Positions 22,394 to 34,573 of a stretch of DNA of 64,000 nucleotides are shown here, one piece after another. The notes beneath the pieces were generated by a model, which worked only from the letters and a program-made list of their open reading frames with translations, did no database searches and was not told the origin of the DNA. The position numbers and the translations under genes are program-made. The stretch spans positions 310,001 to 374,000 of the forward strand of contig JAJOHG010000007.1 of NCBI GenBank assembly GCA_021029095.1, written 5' to 3'. This DNA comes from Phellopilus nigrolimitatus. Lineage: Eukaryota > Basidiomycota > Agaricomycetes > Hymenochaetales > Hymenochaetaceae. How positions within the stretch are numbered: the stretch's first letter is position 1; each line of letters starts with the position of its first letter.

Positions 22394-25300
22394 TCACCGC
22401 CACGACATCCGAGAGGCGAGCGACGGCGAGTGCGGCGGGGACGACGACTGCGGGAAGTACGTCGAGTTCGAGGGCGACGAGAGCGAACCGGGGAGGTACA
22501 GCGGGATCGTCGGCACGAGCTGGAACACTTGCTGCGCGACCGCGCGCGTGGGGCGCACGCCCGTGATCGCGCCCACGCTTGCGGCCGTCGCGCTGATCGC
22601 CGGCTCCGCGGCCTGCATGACCGCGTGGATGCGCGCCTCCTGCGGGCCGCCGTCCGCCCAGCCGTCGGGCCCCGGCGTGCCCACCGGCGGCACGTTCGAG
22701 CCGCGCCCGTCCCAGATGCAGCGGATGTCGTTCCCCGGGATGATCTGCGCGAGGCGGCCCGTCTCGACGTGCCGGATCTCGATGAAGCGGCTGTCGAAGA
22801 GGAGCACGTACGGCGGGTGCCACGCGACGCGCTCCGCCGTGCCCTCCCATTCGATCGTCCCCACCGACCGGCTCGGGTCGCCGTGGCGGTCGACGTATAG
22901 CCCGAACTCTGCAATCGGATGAGCGTTTTGCGCGCAGACCTCATCAAGGAAAGTCTACATACCGTCATAGCAGAGGAGGAATTCGTTCTCGCTTGACCGG
23001 AACATGCCCATAGGCTTGCAAGACTCGCAACGCTTCGTCAATGAAGCAACACGTGGGTCATCTCGCTGGGGGATTGTGACACTCTTGAAGCTGGAAAACT
23101 GCTGTTAGTAGGTTCTACGTTTTCTATCGGCCAGAGAACGACATACTCAGTGAGATCCATAATCTCAAATCCCTTCGAGCACAAGATTGCAATCTTGGCT
23201 TTAAGGAAAATAAGATCGAAAGACTCAGACGGCAGGAAGAAGTCCTGCCGAAGCGTATAAGAGCAAGCCAAGGAACTAAATCTTTGAACTTACTCTGAAT
23301 ATTCTAAACCACTCCGATCGTTGCGAGCCAAACCCGAAGCGACTTAGACCACCCGGAGCCTTGGCCTTCTCGTTGATCTTGCCTATGACAGGCTCAAGAA
23401 CACGGAAAACGCTATCAAGCTTTACTTCGAGTCAGCACTACTAATCCAGAGAATTTGTATATTGACTTGCCCCTTTCTTCTTCATGTAGATTACGAGCGT
23501 ACGCCCACCCAGTGTGCCAACTGTGAAAAATTGCACATCTTTGTTGCCGTTGAGCTTCTGTGGCGTTCGGGAAGCGTTCGCGTTTGGCGGTACGGAAGGT
23601 ACAAGTGCCTCGATGTGATAAGCAAAAAGGGCCTACGAAAATGTTTCAGCTTAGAGAGTATAAGAACTGGATCATATTCCAACCTTGTCAGCCAGAACCA
23701 AGAAAATGCCGAAATCCTCGAGCATAGCACATTGGGTGACCATCTTGAGATGTAGTACACGGCGCATGGCTGAAAGGAAATCAGGGTGTTTCATACAAGG
23801 TACCATTAGCCAGATGTGCTTACATCTTGGATCATGACGAAGGCCAATCCACACGCCTTCCGCACATCCAACAGCAACCAGTCCTCGTCCATCAGGTGTC
23901 GCTAGACGAGCATGCATGTTAGTTTGCTTTCGATTATCATAATCCATGAGCATGAACATACAAAATGGAACAGAGCACGTCACTTTGCCAGTGAAGATGT
24001 TTTCGTCACCCCACGATGAACTTTGTTGAGAGGCATGCATCGACGGTACAAGGAAGGTGTCAGTGCTGAGCGTTTCTATCTCAAAAACCTTGTTCGCGTC
24101 AGTTACGACCCTACGGAGAACGGTGGCTTCGTCAAGCTTCTGTTTCCACTCCGCGCGCGCTTGCGACGTCTCAGCATACACGGTCCAAAGGCCGCCAAGT
24201 CTCCCATTGTGATGAATCGTGCATGGATAGACTGAGCGGGCATCCGGCACGGTCTCCACAGCCATCTGACTGTTATTCGCTGCAGGCGAATCCATGCCCC
24301 GATCGCCACCACTTCCACGTAAGCCTCCTAGAATACCTTTACTCCGCTGTTGAGGAGGATCGGTAAAGTTCACGAGAGTAAGAAGGTCCAAAGGAATCGG
24401 CTATGCAGTCACAAAGCATCAGCGAAAAGTAAAAACATCAAAGCATGCGATCGTACCCGACGATTGACGTGGTATTTTGTTATACCGTCTCTCTCTTTAG
24501 GCTTTGTCATAACCACTATTGAGAACCCGTCAAACGATGCACTTGTAGAAGCAAGAAAATTAACTCGCAATAGTTGTCAAAGAGGAGCACAAATAATTCA
24601 GTCCAGCCACTCCACTCGAAACCGGTATCTGGTTGCCGCAACAGTTTGCCGGTATAAATCAAGGAACGGTTTTCGTCCAGTAAGTCCATATCCTGTGCAA
24701 AGGAAATCAACTTGGATATTCAGGAAATAGATGGAACTAACTAACAATTGCTTCTCCTGGTTTAAAGACTAAATTCTGGTTGTAACGCCAGATCTCAACC
24801 CTCTCGTTTGCTGATTTGACACCGGTGTTTGTCTCCTTGAGAAGAGCTTTCAACACCTCCTGAGTTTGTGGAATTGTCTCTCGGTCTTCATGGTTGGACG
24901 GTGTCTCCTTCAGAATTGTCTGCAGAAGAAGTTCGTACCGAGCCAGTCGAGCAACCGGTCGATGGACAAAGCTTTTCATGTCCAGCCTACGAGAATCTGG
25001 ACTTTTGATGGTGGACTTTGGAATTAAGGAAACCTAAGCGCTTGCTCGTACAAAAAAACTGAAGCAACTCACATCAGCAAATGCTTTGAAAGCTAAGTTG
25101 GTCTGCATCTCATCATCGATCCGGTAATGCGCAATAGGATTATTGGGAATGTATGCCATATACGCCTCGCGGAAGTTTAAAGCCGCATCGAGAATTGGTG
25201 CAGTAACGCTGCGGATAACAGGATGCTCGTCCCGCTGAAGCTCGTGTAGATTTGCAAGTAGAAGGCGATGGTGATGCAATAGTTCTGCGTAATTGTGGAA

Positions 25301-28300
25301 TGCATCATGCAAGAACGAGGATAGACGCTCATGAGGAATGATCGGAGGGTCGGCATTCTTCAACGGGAAAACATACATCTTCATTTCTACGTTAGTTTTG
25401 ATTGTAAAACGCCGAGACAATTTGGGCTCACAGTTCCTATTGCTTCCAAATCTTTCACATACATCATCTCACCCTGAATGAGCTCAAAGATAATTCTAAC
25501 AGCGGGATGAGAATTAGTAACATATAAAAAGCCAAAGTGCTCACGCCTGACGCTTGAGCTCCTGCTTGGACATCGAATTCTTAACTTCCTCTGAGACAAG
25601 GGCAGTATAGTCAATGTTCCCAGTTGGGCCTTTGCCCATAGCAGTCTGGAAAGTGCGAAGCTGCGCAACCGACTGTAGTTGCTTGATCGCCTGAATCGCT
25701 TCCAGTAAGAAATCTCCGTCTGGGTTCCCATCCACAGTCTCGTTATAAATGGCTTCAAGGACAACTGGGTATTTCTGAAGCTGCTCAGACGGCCGTTGAA
25801 GGAAGTGCTTGAGATCCAACCGACGCGACTCCGGTAAACGCAAACAACGCTAATTTGAAAGGTGAGGAACCTCTAAGTACAACAGAAGGGGAACCGCTCT
25901 TACCTCTAGGAAACGCCTGAGCTCTGGGTTCTGATCCATCTCATCCTTCAGTCGCTTCTCGGCAACCGGAAGGTTACCAACATAATTGGCATACACGATC
26001 CGGAAATCTGTGGCCGCAGTCAAGAACACATCTCCTATTCTCTGGATGATAGGTTGTTGCTCGCGCTGCCTGACTTCCATCACTTCTAGCAGACGGCGAT
26101 TAACGTCACGGATGTCCAAAATGTTGTGAAATACATCTTCCATGAAACTGTCAAGGTCAGATGGGGGTAAAACAGGGGGATCTGCTGTTCGCAGGGCTTT
26201 CATAAACAACTACAGGACAAGGTTGAGTGAAATACAGACCAGCTTTCGCGATAAGAAAAACATACAGTCTCAATAAGGTCAAGATCTTGTACATAGAGTT
26301 CTTCCTTGTCAATGGCTTTGTGGATGATACTGAAATAGATTTAGAAGCTTATCCCGCTGAGAAAGTACATCACTAACGTCTGACGGTTCTTCTCGCTCTC
26401 GGGAAGAGATTTTAGAATTGTCTTGTCAATCAGTTCTGCCCAATCTTTCCTTTTCTGTAAAACGTTTTAAATATTGAGGACTTGTTAATAGCCATATCAA
26501 ACTCACTGGCTCCCTTTGAGGCTCCGCTATATCTGAGGTGTCACGAACGAGACCTCTCTATAGGATCTATCGTTAATGGCACTTGATAATCATTGAACTG
26601 ATTCCATCACTCACACGTCGGGGGCAACTCCAAGAAGAACACACATACGGTGATCCATCCACGCATCCTGGCGTATAACACCTCGTCAACGGCGTGAAAA
26701 CACCAGTGGGAAGTTCCTCCATCTCTTCATTCCTGAGATCTGCCCCTCCTTCCTGATCGTCGAGGAACATGTATACATCTTCCACGCCGTCCTGCAGAAC
26801 ACGACCTCCCCACTCCACTTCGTAAAAGAACAGCTGACTCTGCAGACTTCGTGCGAGGTGAAGCGCGAGGCGCCGGTCGTTCGTGGAGATACGCATGTTC
26901 AGAAGCTCTCGCTGAATTTGTGCTTGGATGGTAGACTTTGAAATATAATCAAAATTCGACATTAAAAGCCACATCATAACCTTAGGTACTTACCACAATA
27001 TCTTTACCAGTGAACGCACGCGAGTAGGGAATACCACCCTTGACGTGTGTCCCTCTCGGCACTTTATCCCTCAAACGCACAGCGATGTGGGACAGCAGCG
27101 CCAAGTTCACAAATCGATCCTCCTCTTCAACATCGTCCATGTCTTCCTCGCTTTCGAATCCATCATGTAGCGCAAGCTGGCGCTTGATATCGTCAATCAC
27201 GCGCTCTCGCTGATTGCGCTCATTAAAACGGTCCATACGGCTACTTCCCGCTACTACCACCCGCCTGTCGGTAGATGTCGTACGGCGCGTCGTCGACTCG
27301 CGACGTTGAATTTCCTGACCCACCAGAACCAATTGATCTGAAGGACGAAAGAGAACCTCCTCGGTTCATTCCTGTGTGTCCCATATAAGATGAAGAGGGG
27401 TCTGCAATAATAGTCTGATTTCCGTTCGTGTACGACGATGTGGCAGGTGTCGACGCGGTTGGGTCCACAGAACCAGAGCGGAAAGAAGACGTCGCCGAAC
27501 CTGTCGACATTGATCGACCCAAAGTCGTCGCTGTAAAGTGATTTTTTTTTCTTGTAAATCCTGAATATATGAGACTCAATAATGAAAATATCTCACAGGT
27601 GACAGCCGGATGAACATCAAGTAAATTACTAGCGTTAGCTGTATTGTTTGTAGCCGACATCGAAGACGAATGGCTTTGTAACTGAGCATCTTCCGCAGAC
27701 GCATGCAAATATGAATCCAGTTCAATCCGAGTCGACGGAACACCATTCGAACTCGAAGCAGGAACGTGAGCGGGAGAATGGGAACGAAGGGACGAGTCGA
27801 CAGAATGGTAAACTTGCGGCGATGGATCAGGCGGACGGACATACGTTACGGGTACATCATTTGTCGATGAAGATGCGTAGAAATCAGCTGAAGAAGTTGA
27901 TGTCGCAGGTGACGATGGGCCATCCTTGAAAGAATATGTGTCCGACTGGCCTGGCACCGACGGTGCGAGAGCACCTCTGGGACGACCTGAATTTGAACGA
28001 TTGAGCGTCGACGTCCCAAAGCCATTCGCAGATGGGCTTCTGCCGTCAATAGAACCTTGCGACCAGTTAGAAGGCAGTTGCGCAGACGATGAGTCAGAAA
28101 TAGGCGTCGCTACTGCATACGGGTGTGCGGCTGTCCCTGGGATACGAGAAGAGCTTGCAGATGCGCTAGATGCGTATGACAGTTTCGGTGGTGGAGGGGG
28201 TGGTCGAGGAAGTCGAGGTTGAGATGGGAGGCCAAATGCGCGATTTCCATCTGTCGATGTCGAGCTAGAGGGCCGCGCTGGTGACCCTGTATATGAGGAC

Positions 28301-28861
28301 ACTCCCGCGTCAGGCGCCGCTGGCAACCGGCGTGGGACCCCATTAACGGAACTCGATGACCTATGATTGGTGTCGGCCTGCTGCGGGCTAGCAGCCGGCG
28401 TGTAGGGGGCGGCCTCCGGCATGGACATAGCGCCGCTACTGTATGAGCTTGACGAGCCGTTGGTGACCATCGGTGGCCTTGGCAAGGGACGAGTGCCGCG
28501 TCCTGCCGATGGTGGTGATCTGGGTGCGGTAAATGGTACCGCCTCAGCTGCCGAACGCGCAGTAGTCAGCTCGATCGCACAGAAAGTAGACAGCCGTCTG
28601 GCATTGCTCACCCTTTTCCACGGGTGGTGCCACAATTCCTGCACGGCGATTCTGCTCATAGCTCGGCAACTCCATGCCTGCATTCTGGTCTCCAGCATAT
28701 TGGTCGATGAATGCACCCAGATCGTCGCCCATGGAGATGCGCACGTCGTTCAAAGACGTCGAAGATTCGCGCGCAAAGCCTCGTCTTACCTCCTCGTAGA
28801 GGTCGTACAAGTCGTCCTCAGTGGGAGGGGACTGCTTGCTATTGGAGTTTAGAGCAGACAT
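22394..28861 (-). CDS. ROM2: Rho1 guanine nucleotide exchange factor with two DH domains (Rom2-like)
   Basis: Activates Rho1 at the plasma membrane in the cell wall integrity pathway. The gene has many introns and encodes well over 1,500 residues. From the N-terminus: a Ser/Pro-rich region (28861-27250); a DEP-like segment (GIPYSRAFTGKDIV, STIQAQIQRELL); a first DH domain (KEELYVQDLDLIE, DLKHFLQRPSEQLQKYPVVL, 26300-25545); a second DH domain (GEMMYVKDLEAIGT, KSFVHRPVARLARYELLLQT, 25510-24740); a PH domain (LIYTGKLLRQPDTGFEWSGW, 24690-24100); and a C-terminal CNH domain (GNKDVQFFTVGTLGGRTLVI, DPRVASLTKR, FIEIRHVETGRLAQIIPGND). The protein ends SLASRMSWR. ATG 28861 (MSALNSNSK) is chosen; an in-frame ATG at 28900 could add 13 residues. 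Yeast Rom2 has one DH domain, so the duplicated DH is notable. Divergent from TRM140. Confidence 0.92.
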
Positions 28862-29543
28862 GATGCCCGTGCGCTCACGCGCCTCTGTGGAATGAAGCAA
28901 TAATGATGGAGATGGGGATGAAACCCGGTGAGCGCAGGCTATGGGTGTGAAAGCGTCGTCGATTCTGTTCGCAAATTGTGGTGGAGGGCAAGCAGGATGG
29001 AGAGGACAGAGTGCAGCACACGGCCGCGCGCACTACCGGTAAGTATTGTCGGTCGGAGTACCAGAAGGGTCGTACAACAGCTTACTTAATTCCGAGTAGT
29101 ATACATAGACAAATTCAAAACAGGTTGGCACTACCGGGATATAGCTAGACAGCTCTATTCGCTCAGGCAATTTTTGTCATTTTCAATTTATTATGCAGTA
29201 TACCCATTTGTCTCGCAACGACTTGAAAAATAATGGTGTAACCGACCCAGCTATCAGCCGGAGCCGCGGTCAAGACCTATTTTGGTCACGATAGCCTGCA
29301 TTCGACACTTGCACTTAACTTACAAAGCCAAGTAAAAAGTGACGGTATAAAACATATCTAGAACTATAACAAGGTAGCGTTTGCTGAAATCTTTCTTCTC
29401 TTCGATTCCCGGCTTTTTGTCTCAATTGTTTTTCGCCTTTCTATGCACCGCTTAGACTGGCCCAGCCTTGAGGCTCGGCTCAATCACTTGCAAGATTGAA
29501 ATAGTAGAACGACGGCTCTTGTTCACCGTATAATCGAATCCTG
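28862..29543. promoter_or_regulatory. Divergent promoter region, RhoGEF / TRM140
   Basis: 680 bp between divergent starts. It is GC-moderate near the RhoGEF and AT-rich in the middle (29090-29400). No distinctive motif or separate gene is identified. Confidence 0.35.
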
Positions 29544-31439
29544 ATGGCATCTCCTCCTGTGCGCGATACAACATACGTTCAATCGCCGCCCGAGAGAAAG
29601 AAGACCGCGTCGTCAGTGTACGACGTGCATGCTGAACAGCCGCCCTTTGGTTCGAGGTGCATAAAAAAATCAAGGTCTGCATTTCCTCCGTGAATACAGC
29701 ACTGATTTTGAATAGGTATCTCACTGCTGACTCCGATGTATGGAGTAAAAATGCATGGGATCATGTCCCACCCCCAGATGATCAGCATGAGAGAATCGCT
29801 GCATCCTTAGCGCGGCAACAGGCAAAGCCCGTCCCTGCGGAGGAGAAGCCAAAATACAACGACAAGCCTGCAAAACACTGGTGAGAACCTAATGTGTCCT
29901 TCTGAGAATAAATTTCTTAGAAGCTCTGCATCCGAAGGGATAACTTCTACAAAATGAATGCGGACAATTTCTTTCGAAACCGAAATGGTATTCCATGTCA
30001 TATCCGTAATCTGGCTGCAGCAATTGATAATAGAGCGACAGGTTGCACACTGAATTCCCGGAGCTTGTCGCGGCTACTCATCCCGAGGTATGATCTATTT
30101 TTGTCTTGTATATGTTATAAGCGACGGAAAGACATAACGCCGACTGAACATGCTTTTCCATGCAGGCTGGATCTGTTACTATTGCAGAACTGGGGTGTGG
30201 TGCGTTTGTCTTCTACAACCTGGCAACGATCGTGATATTTATCGCACACTCAAGGGGCCGGGAACTCCGTTTTCCCTCTTCTCGCATCGAATCAGAACCC
30301 GGACCTCAAATTGCATGCATTCGACTACTCAAGCCATGCCGTGAAACTGGTGCAAGTATGGATCATATCGTAAATCTACAATTCTATTTTTGACATTGGG
30401 CGCTTCAAGCACAACGAGTTATACACGTCGCCGCCTAATGGCTCGATCCGTGCGTCGGTATGGGACTTGACCTCGACTGATGGCTTGCCGGACGGAATCG
30501 CCCCCTCATCGGTAGACATAGCTTGTTCTCGTCTTTGTTTTGAGTGCTTTGCATCCTAATGAGTGGGCGCAAGCCATTTCGAATATCTACAAGGTAATAT
30601 GGGGTTCTTGCGTTTCATTCATTCAATTAAACATTTGAATATTCCAATCCGATTATCATTGTCAGATGCTTAAGCCCGGGGGACTCGTCGTAATGCGCGA
30701 TTACGGACGACATGACATGACACAGTTACGCTTCAAGGAAGAAGACTTCTCGAAGACAACCTCTACATTCGCGGTGATAAGACAAGAGTGTATTACTTCG
30801 AGCTCGGTGCGACGTTTCTCATACTGATCTACAAGAGCTCTGCTTATATGTATCTTTGCTGTCGTTTCCTCTGCTTTGCCACCGAAAGACGAATTAGCAG
30901 AGTTATTTACGGGCTCAGCTGCTCGGCCATGTGATAAGCTACCCACGGAACCCGAAGTCGTTTATGAAGACGAAGAAGACGCGGGTACGCACACATCACA
31001 ACCTGGACTCGGCACGTTCAAAGGGTCACCTGCAGCACTACTGTCGGGGTTGGAAACGCCCGCATCCGATGTGCCGTCCTCTTCCTCTTCCTTATTTCCT
31101 CCAGAACCTAGCACGTCACCTTCATTCCCCTCACGTACTCCACAGCAACAAAATGAGCCAGGGCCCAGCATGCTACCGGACAGCAGGGCAGACGCAGATG
31201 TAGACGCGTCCGCACGTAAAACATCGAGTGAAGCCCTGCCAGATTCAATTTCTTCACCAAGCCCGTCGAAGGTCGCGCTGCAACGCACACCGCCGGGCTG
31301 CCCGCCGCACCCGCTGTTCGCGGCAATGCAGCTTGGCGTCGACCGCCGTTTGCTCGTGAACCGCAAGCGCCAACTGAAGATGTACCGCATATGGATGCAG
31401 GGCAAGTTCAAGAAGCTTCCATCTGCGACGACACCATAA
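29544..31439 (+). CDS. TRM140: tRNA(Thr/Ser) m3C32 methyltransferase (Trm140/METTL2 family)
   Basis: SAM-dependent methyltransferase that makes 3-methylcytidine at position 32 of tRNAs. It starts [13 protein letters not shown]; exon 1 ends PPFGSR and joins [20 protein letters not shown] after an intron. The core has [31 protein letters not shown], the SAM motif [59 protein letters not shown] and [20 protein letters not shown], then [15 protein letters not shown]. The C-terminal half carries a long Ser/Pro insert and ends [20 protein letters not shown]. Three frame breaks occur, near 29984, 30520 and 30742. Two are explained by a single missing A in an A run. It could be a decaying gene, but similar indels in essential genes here make sequence error more likely. 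Confidence 0.88.
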
Positions 31440-32752
31440 GTGGAGGGGGCACCTGTTGTGCCAACTGTTGGACAAGGAAATGAACGAAGGTCGATTGTCG
31501 TATTCGACAAGCCCGAGCCTGCTAAGCGACAATTTACTCTGGAATACAAAGACAAAGCTTGTGCGACTATTATCATGTATTTCGACCAATGGCACAAAAA
31601 GGCCTACCCCGTCAGATTTATTCAGAAGGTCGTCAATTCTGTCAGTTTGCTTTGATTTAGTTCAGATTTCGGAAGGATTTGAAGGATTTGAAAAAAGCCA
31701 CAGTTGGCCAGTAAGCCCTTTGAGGCTGATCGGATTTGAAGGATTTGAAGGATATAAACGCTTTTGAAGATATAACAGCTTTGCGATCAGTTCTGAAGCG
31801 GATCTGAAGGTCATTTGATATGTCTCAGGGGGCACATATTACTGTGAAATTGAAAAGGTTGTATAATAAGAGTAATTATATCTTAAATCACTGAAAGACT
31901 GTACAGGAGAAAATAGAAAGGACGGGGATTTCAGAGAGGAGGTATCAGCTGTGTACTCCGAGGCGGCGCAAATGATCAAGAACAATTCGTGCAGTGTTGC
32001 TTGAGCGCGCACGGGACCTATGTTGTCGGCTAGAAACGCAGTTATGAGGCATGCAATGCGGACTCAAGCGCGTGCTGGATTGCGGGGAGGGGGCGCGTCG
32101 TCAGGAAGATTGCGGAAAGCTTTCTCGCCGCCGCAGGCCCGCGCCGCTTCATCTTCTGCTGGACCTTCGACTTGTCCTCATACTTGTCAACCTAGTTCTG
32201 GCCCTGGCCGAGCGGGAGTCCGGAGGCGGTGCTGGACTGCAATGGTTGGGTATTTCGTTGGAGAGAAGATGATATATGAGTACTCAGGAGCATGAACCAT
32301 TTCTCATACTTATGCGGGTTTTTAGCCAGGTGAAGGGATGTCGGGCTAAACAAATAGAAGTCGTAGTGGCCGAAGTCGAAGTCGCGCGCCGCCCGCTATG
32401 CGCAGACGGGCCTGCTACGCACGTTTTGCGCTGATGATCAGGAGGCCTTTATGCAATTGTGTCGTCTTGGAAACACTGTCAGCGTTTCCGCCAAGGGCTA
32501 CAATGTTATATGCTTTGCAGGCAATCTTCCGTCTACCAGTTCCCAACCTATGCACACAATGCGTTTTGCGCTGGATACGCGACCTGTAGCAGTGTAAGCA
32601 GTTTGTGTCCTGGACGAATTATCTGTGCTTCACTTTGCGGGCTCCTTTTCTGTATAAGACGCATCACTGCCAGCCTTTCTCGCCGCGACACCTTTACTTA
32701 CCAGAATCAAGGTGAGACACCTGCGTGATCTGTAGTGCTCCAAGCCGCGTTA
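31440..32752. other. Gene-poor intergenic region with a short GGATTTGAA repeat
   Basis: About 1.3 kb without a gene I can support. Several short ORFs (32020-32295, 32398-32728) have no recognisable features. A possible core promoter for the next gene, TATAAG, lies at 32653-32658, about 95 bp before ATG 32753. Confidence 0.4.
31672..31752 (+). repeat. Imperfect GGATTTGAA tandem/dispersed repeat
   Basis: GGATTTGAA occurs several times as direct or nearly direct copies (about 31677-31693 and 31729-31748), with the copies separated by about 35 bp of unrelated sequence. It is a small low-complexity repeat with no evident function. Confidence 0.6.
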
Positions 32753-33596
32753 ATGTCTGTCTTGTTGAGCAGCAGCCCACTTCCAGAATCCAAGATGACA
32801 ACCGAGCCGACCGACGCCCCTCCTCCAACTCAGGCTTCAGATTTCGAATATGAGCAGGTAGATGTGGACAACCAGCGCATGCTCTCTGCCTCTTCCGAAG
32901 CGCTGCTCGAAGAGATCCGAAGGCTAATTTTTAGAGTCGAAGACTGCAGGCGCGAGCATGGCGCAGTACTGCGGCATATTGGCGAGGAAATCCTGCGCAG
33001 CCAGCAGGGGCGGGCGCAAGTGGAACCGTGGCTGCGTCGCGCTGCGAAGCCGAGCAGAAGAGGATCTGAAGATAGCAAAGGACGCGCTCGCGGAACAGAT
33101 TGACAGCAGAGAGGTCGAGTCGAGGGTGCTTGCGGGCACCCGGAACGTGAGACAGATAATCCAGACCACGGTTGACAACGCCAAGCACGAGCACGACGCA
33201 ATGCTGCAGCACATCGTTGAAACGAGCCGGGGAAGCCAGCACGTGGACCCCGCGCTGCAGGCGCAGGCGAGACAGGCAGACGAGCTCTTGCGCAGCGCCG
33301 CACGGGCGCGCACGGAGTGTGCCAGCAGAGAGGAGCTCGAGGCATCCGCACTCGCATCCACGCGCGGCACGGTGCAGCTGGCCCGGACTGCGGTTGAAGA
33401 AGCCCAGCGCATGTACGACGCCTGGCTGCAAATCATCGGTGAAGAGAGTCTGGGTAGTCCACAAGGGCGTGCGCAGTTGGACTCGGAACTACGGGAGGCG
33501 GCGAGCAAAGCAAAGAAGGATCTAGAGAATGCAGAGGATGAGCATCATAAATTTTGTCAACCTCCTCAGGTTCCTGAGGAACCTGTGTTTAGCTAG
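32753..33596 (+). CDS. Repeat-built coiled-coil protein of unknown function
   Basis: I do not recognise this gene. It encodes about 280 residues if one frame change near 33050 is accepted (one C fewer in GAAGCCGAGC continues the coiled coil). After an acidic Pro-rich leader (TTEPTDAPPPTQASDFEYEQ) the protein is made of three diverged repeats of roughly 75 residues. Matching blocks are HGAVLRHIGEEILRSQQGRA, HDAMLQHIVETSRGSQHVDP and YDAWLQIIGEESLGSPQGRA, each followed by an Ala/Glu/Lys/Arg-rich helix such as ASKAKKDLENAEDEHH. There is no membrane segment or signal. A TATAAG box about 95 bp upstream supports transcription. ATG 32795 is an alternative start. It is an isolated gene between gene-poor gaps, perhaps a lineage-specific one. 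Confidence 0.62.
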
Positions 33597-34573
33597 TAGG
33601 ACTATAACTTAGATATCATAATTGAAGTGCTGTAGCTCGCACTGACGGTGCTATGTGTTTGCACGCTATTTTTCTCTGTGTGAGCGCGCTGTTGAGGATT
33701 GCAGTTGGCGATAGCGGCGGAGGCGCTCTATTGCGAGGGGGAAGAAAAGAGGACAAGCGCACACAGCGTCCCGTTACCACATGAGCGAGCGCTTGCACGA
33801 CATCTAGGAGTAAGAAGAAAGGAGAAGCTTGCCTGCTCTTCCAAGGCCAAGGTACCTACGACTGCTGTAGCACACCCAGATTAAACACAAGGAGGGCTAA
33901 ATAAACGGTGAGAAGGCAAGGCACACACAGAGTTTACTAATATAACTTATAAGCGTTTTTAGATAGCTCACGGGTATATTTACGAGACGTATCTTGAGCT
34001 CATGCCAGAGTGAAAATGAGAGATTGAACAAGCAGATGCGCATCGTCGTGGCGGTGTATGTAACCTCAAGATTACCTAATCCGAGCCACAGATACCTTTG
34101 CAAACGATTACAACTTCCCTCAGTAGAAATATTCACAGTATACCCAGTGGTTTCCCTAAGGCAAGTTGTATTTTACTCCTTTATTTTGAGACAGGAAAAC
34201 ATAAATTTTCCTATCGTTTTGCAAGCTCACGAAGTTTGGTCCCAGCTATTTTACACATAGAAAATCTATTCCTGTTTCCACCTAGCAACATCTAGCGCAG
34301 CAGCAGATTACACAATTTTAGGAACATGGGATGGATATGGGATGAAGTTACTCTCGCAGAGATAGACAAGTAAGATATTACAGCAGGGTTTAGTCGGAGA
34401 CGTCGTTACTGCAATAAATAAAAATCGCCACCGTCCGCATCCTCGACAGCACACGGCACGCCGCACGCGTCGGGTAAATACATATCATTATCGGCTACAT
34501 AGACAGCACGGTGCCGCAAACTCCACGAGAGAGAAAAGATAAATGAGGAGGGAGGAAGGAAGGAAGGAGGAAC
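33597..34573. other. Convergent intergenic region
   Basis: AT-rich sequence of almost 1 kb between the coiled-coil gene and the permease stop. Only short unconserved ORFs are present. A GGAGGAAGGAAGGAAGGAGG tract lies just beyond the permease stop (about 34549-34568). Confidence 0.4.

Noticed and set aside
29395..29420. TTCGATTCCCGGC resembling a tRNA T-arm
   Set aside because: No matching acceptor or anticodon arms lie at the right distance on either strand.
30510..30525. A 10-nt intron GTAGACATAG in TRM140
   Set aside because: Far below the minimum intron size; an indel error or mutation is simpler.
31440..34573. Transposon remnants in the gene-poor region around the small coiled-coil gene
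   Set aside because: No terminal repeats, target-site duplication, reverse transcriptase or transposase motif could be found by eye.
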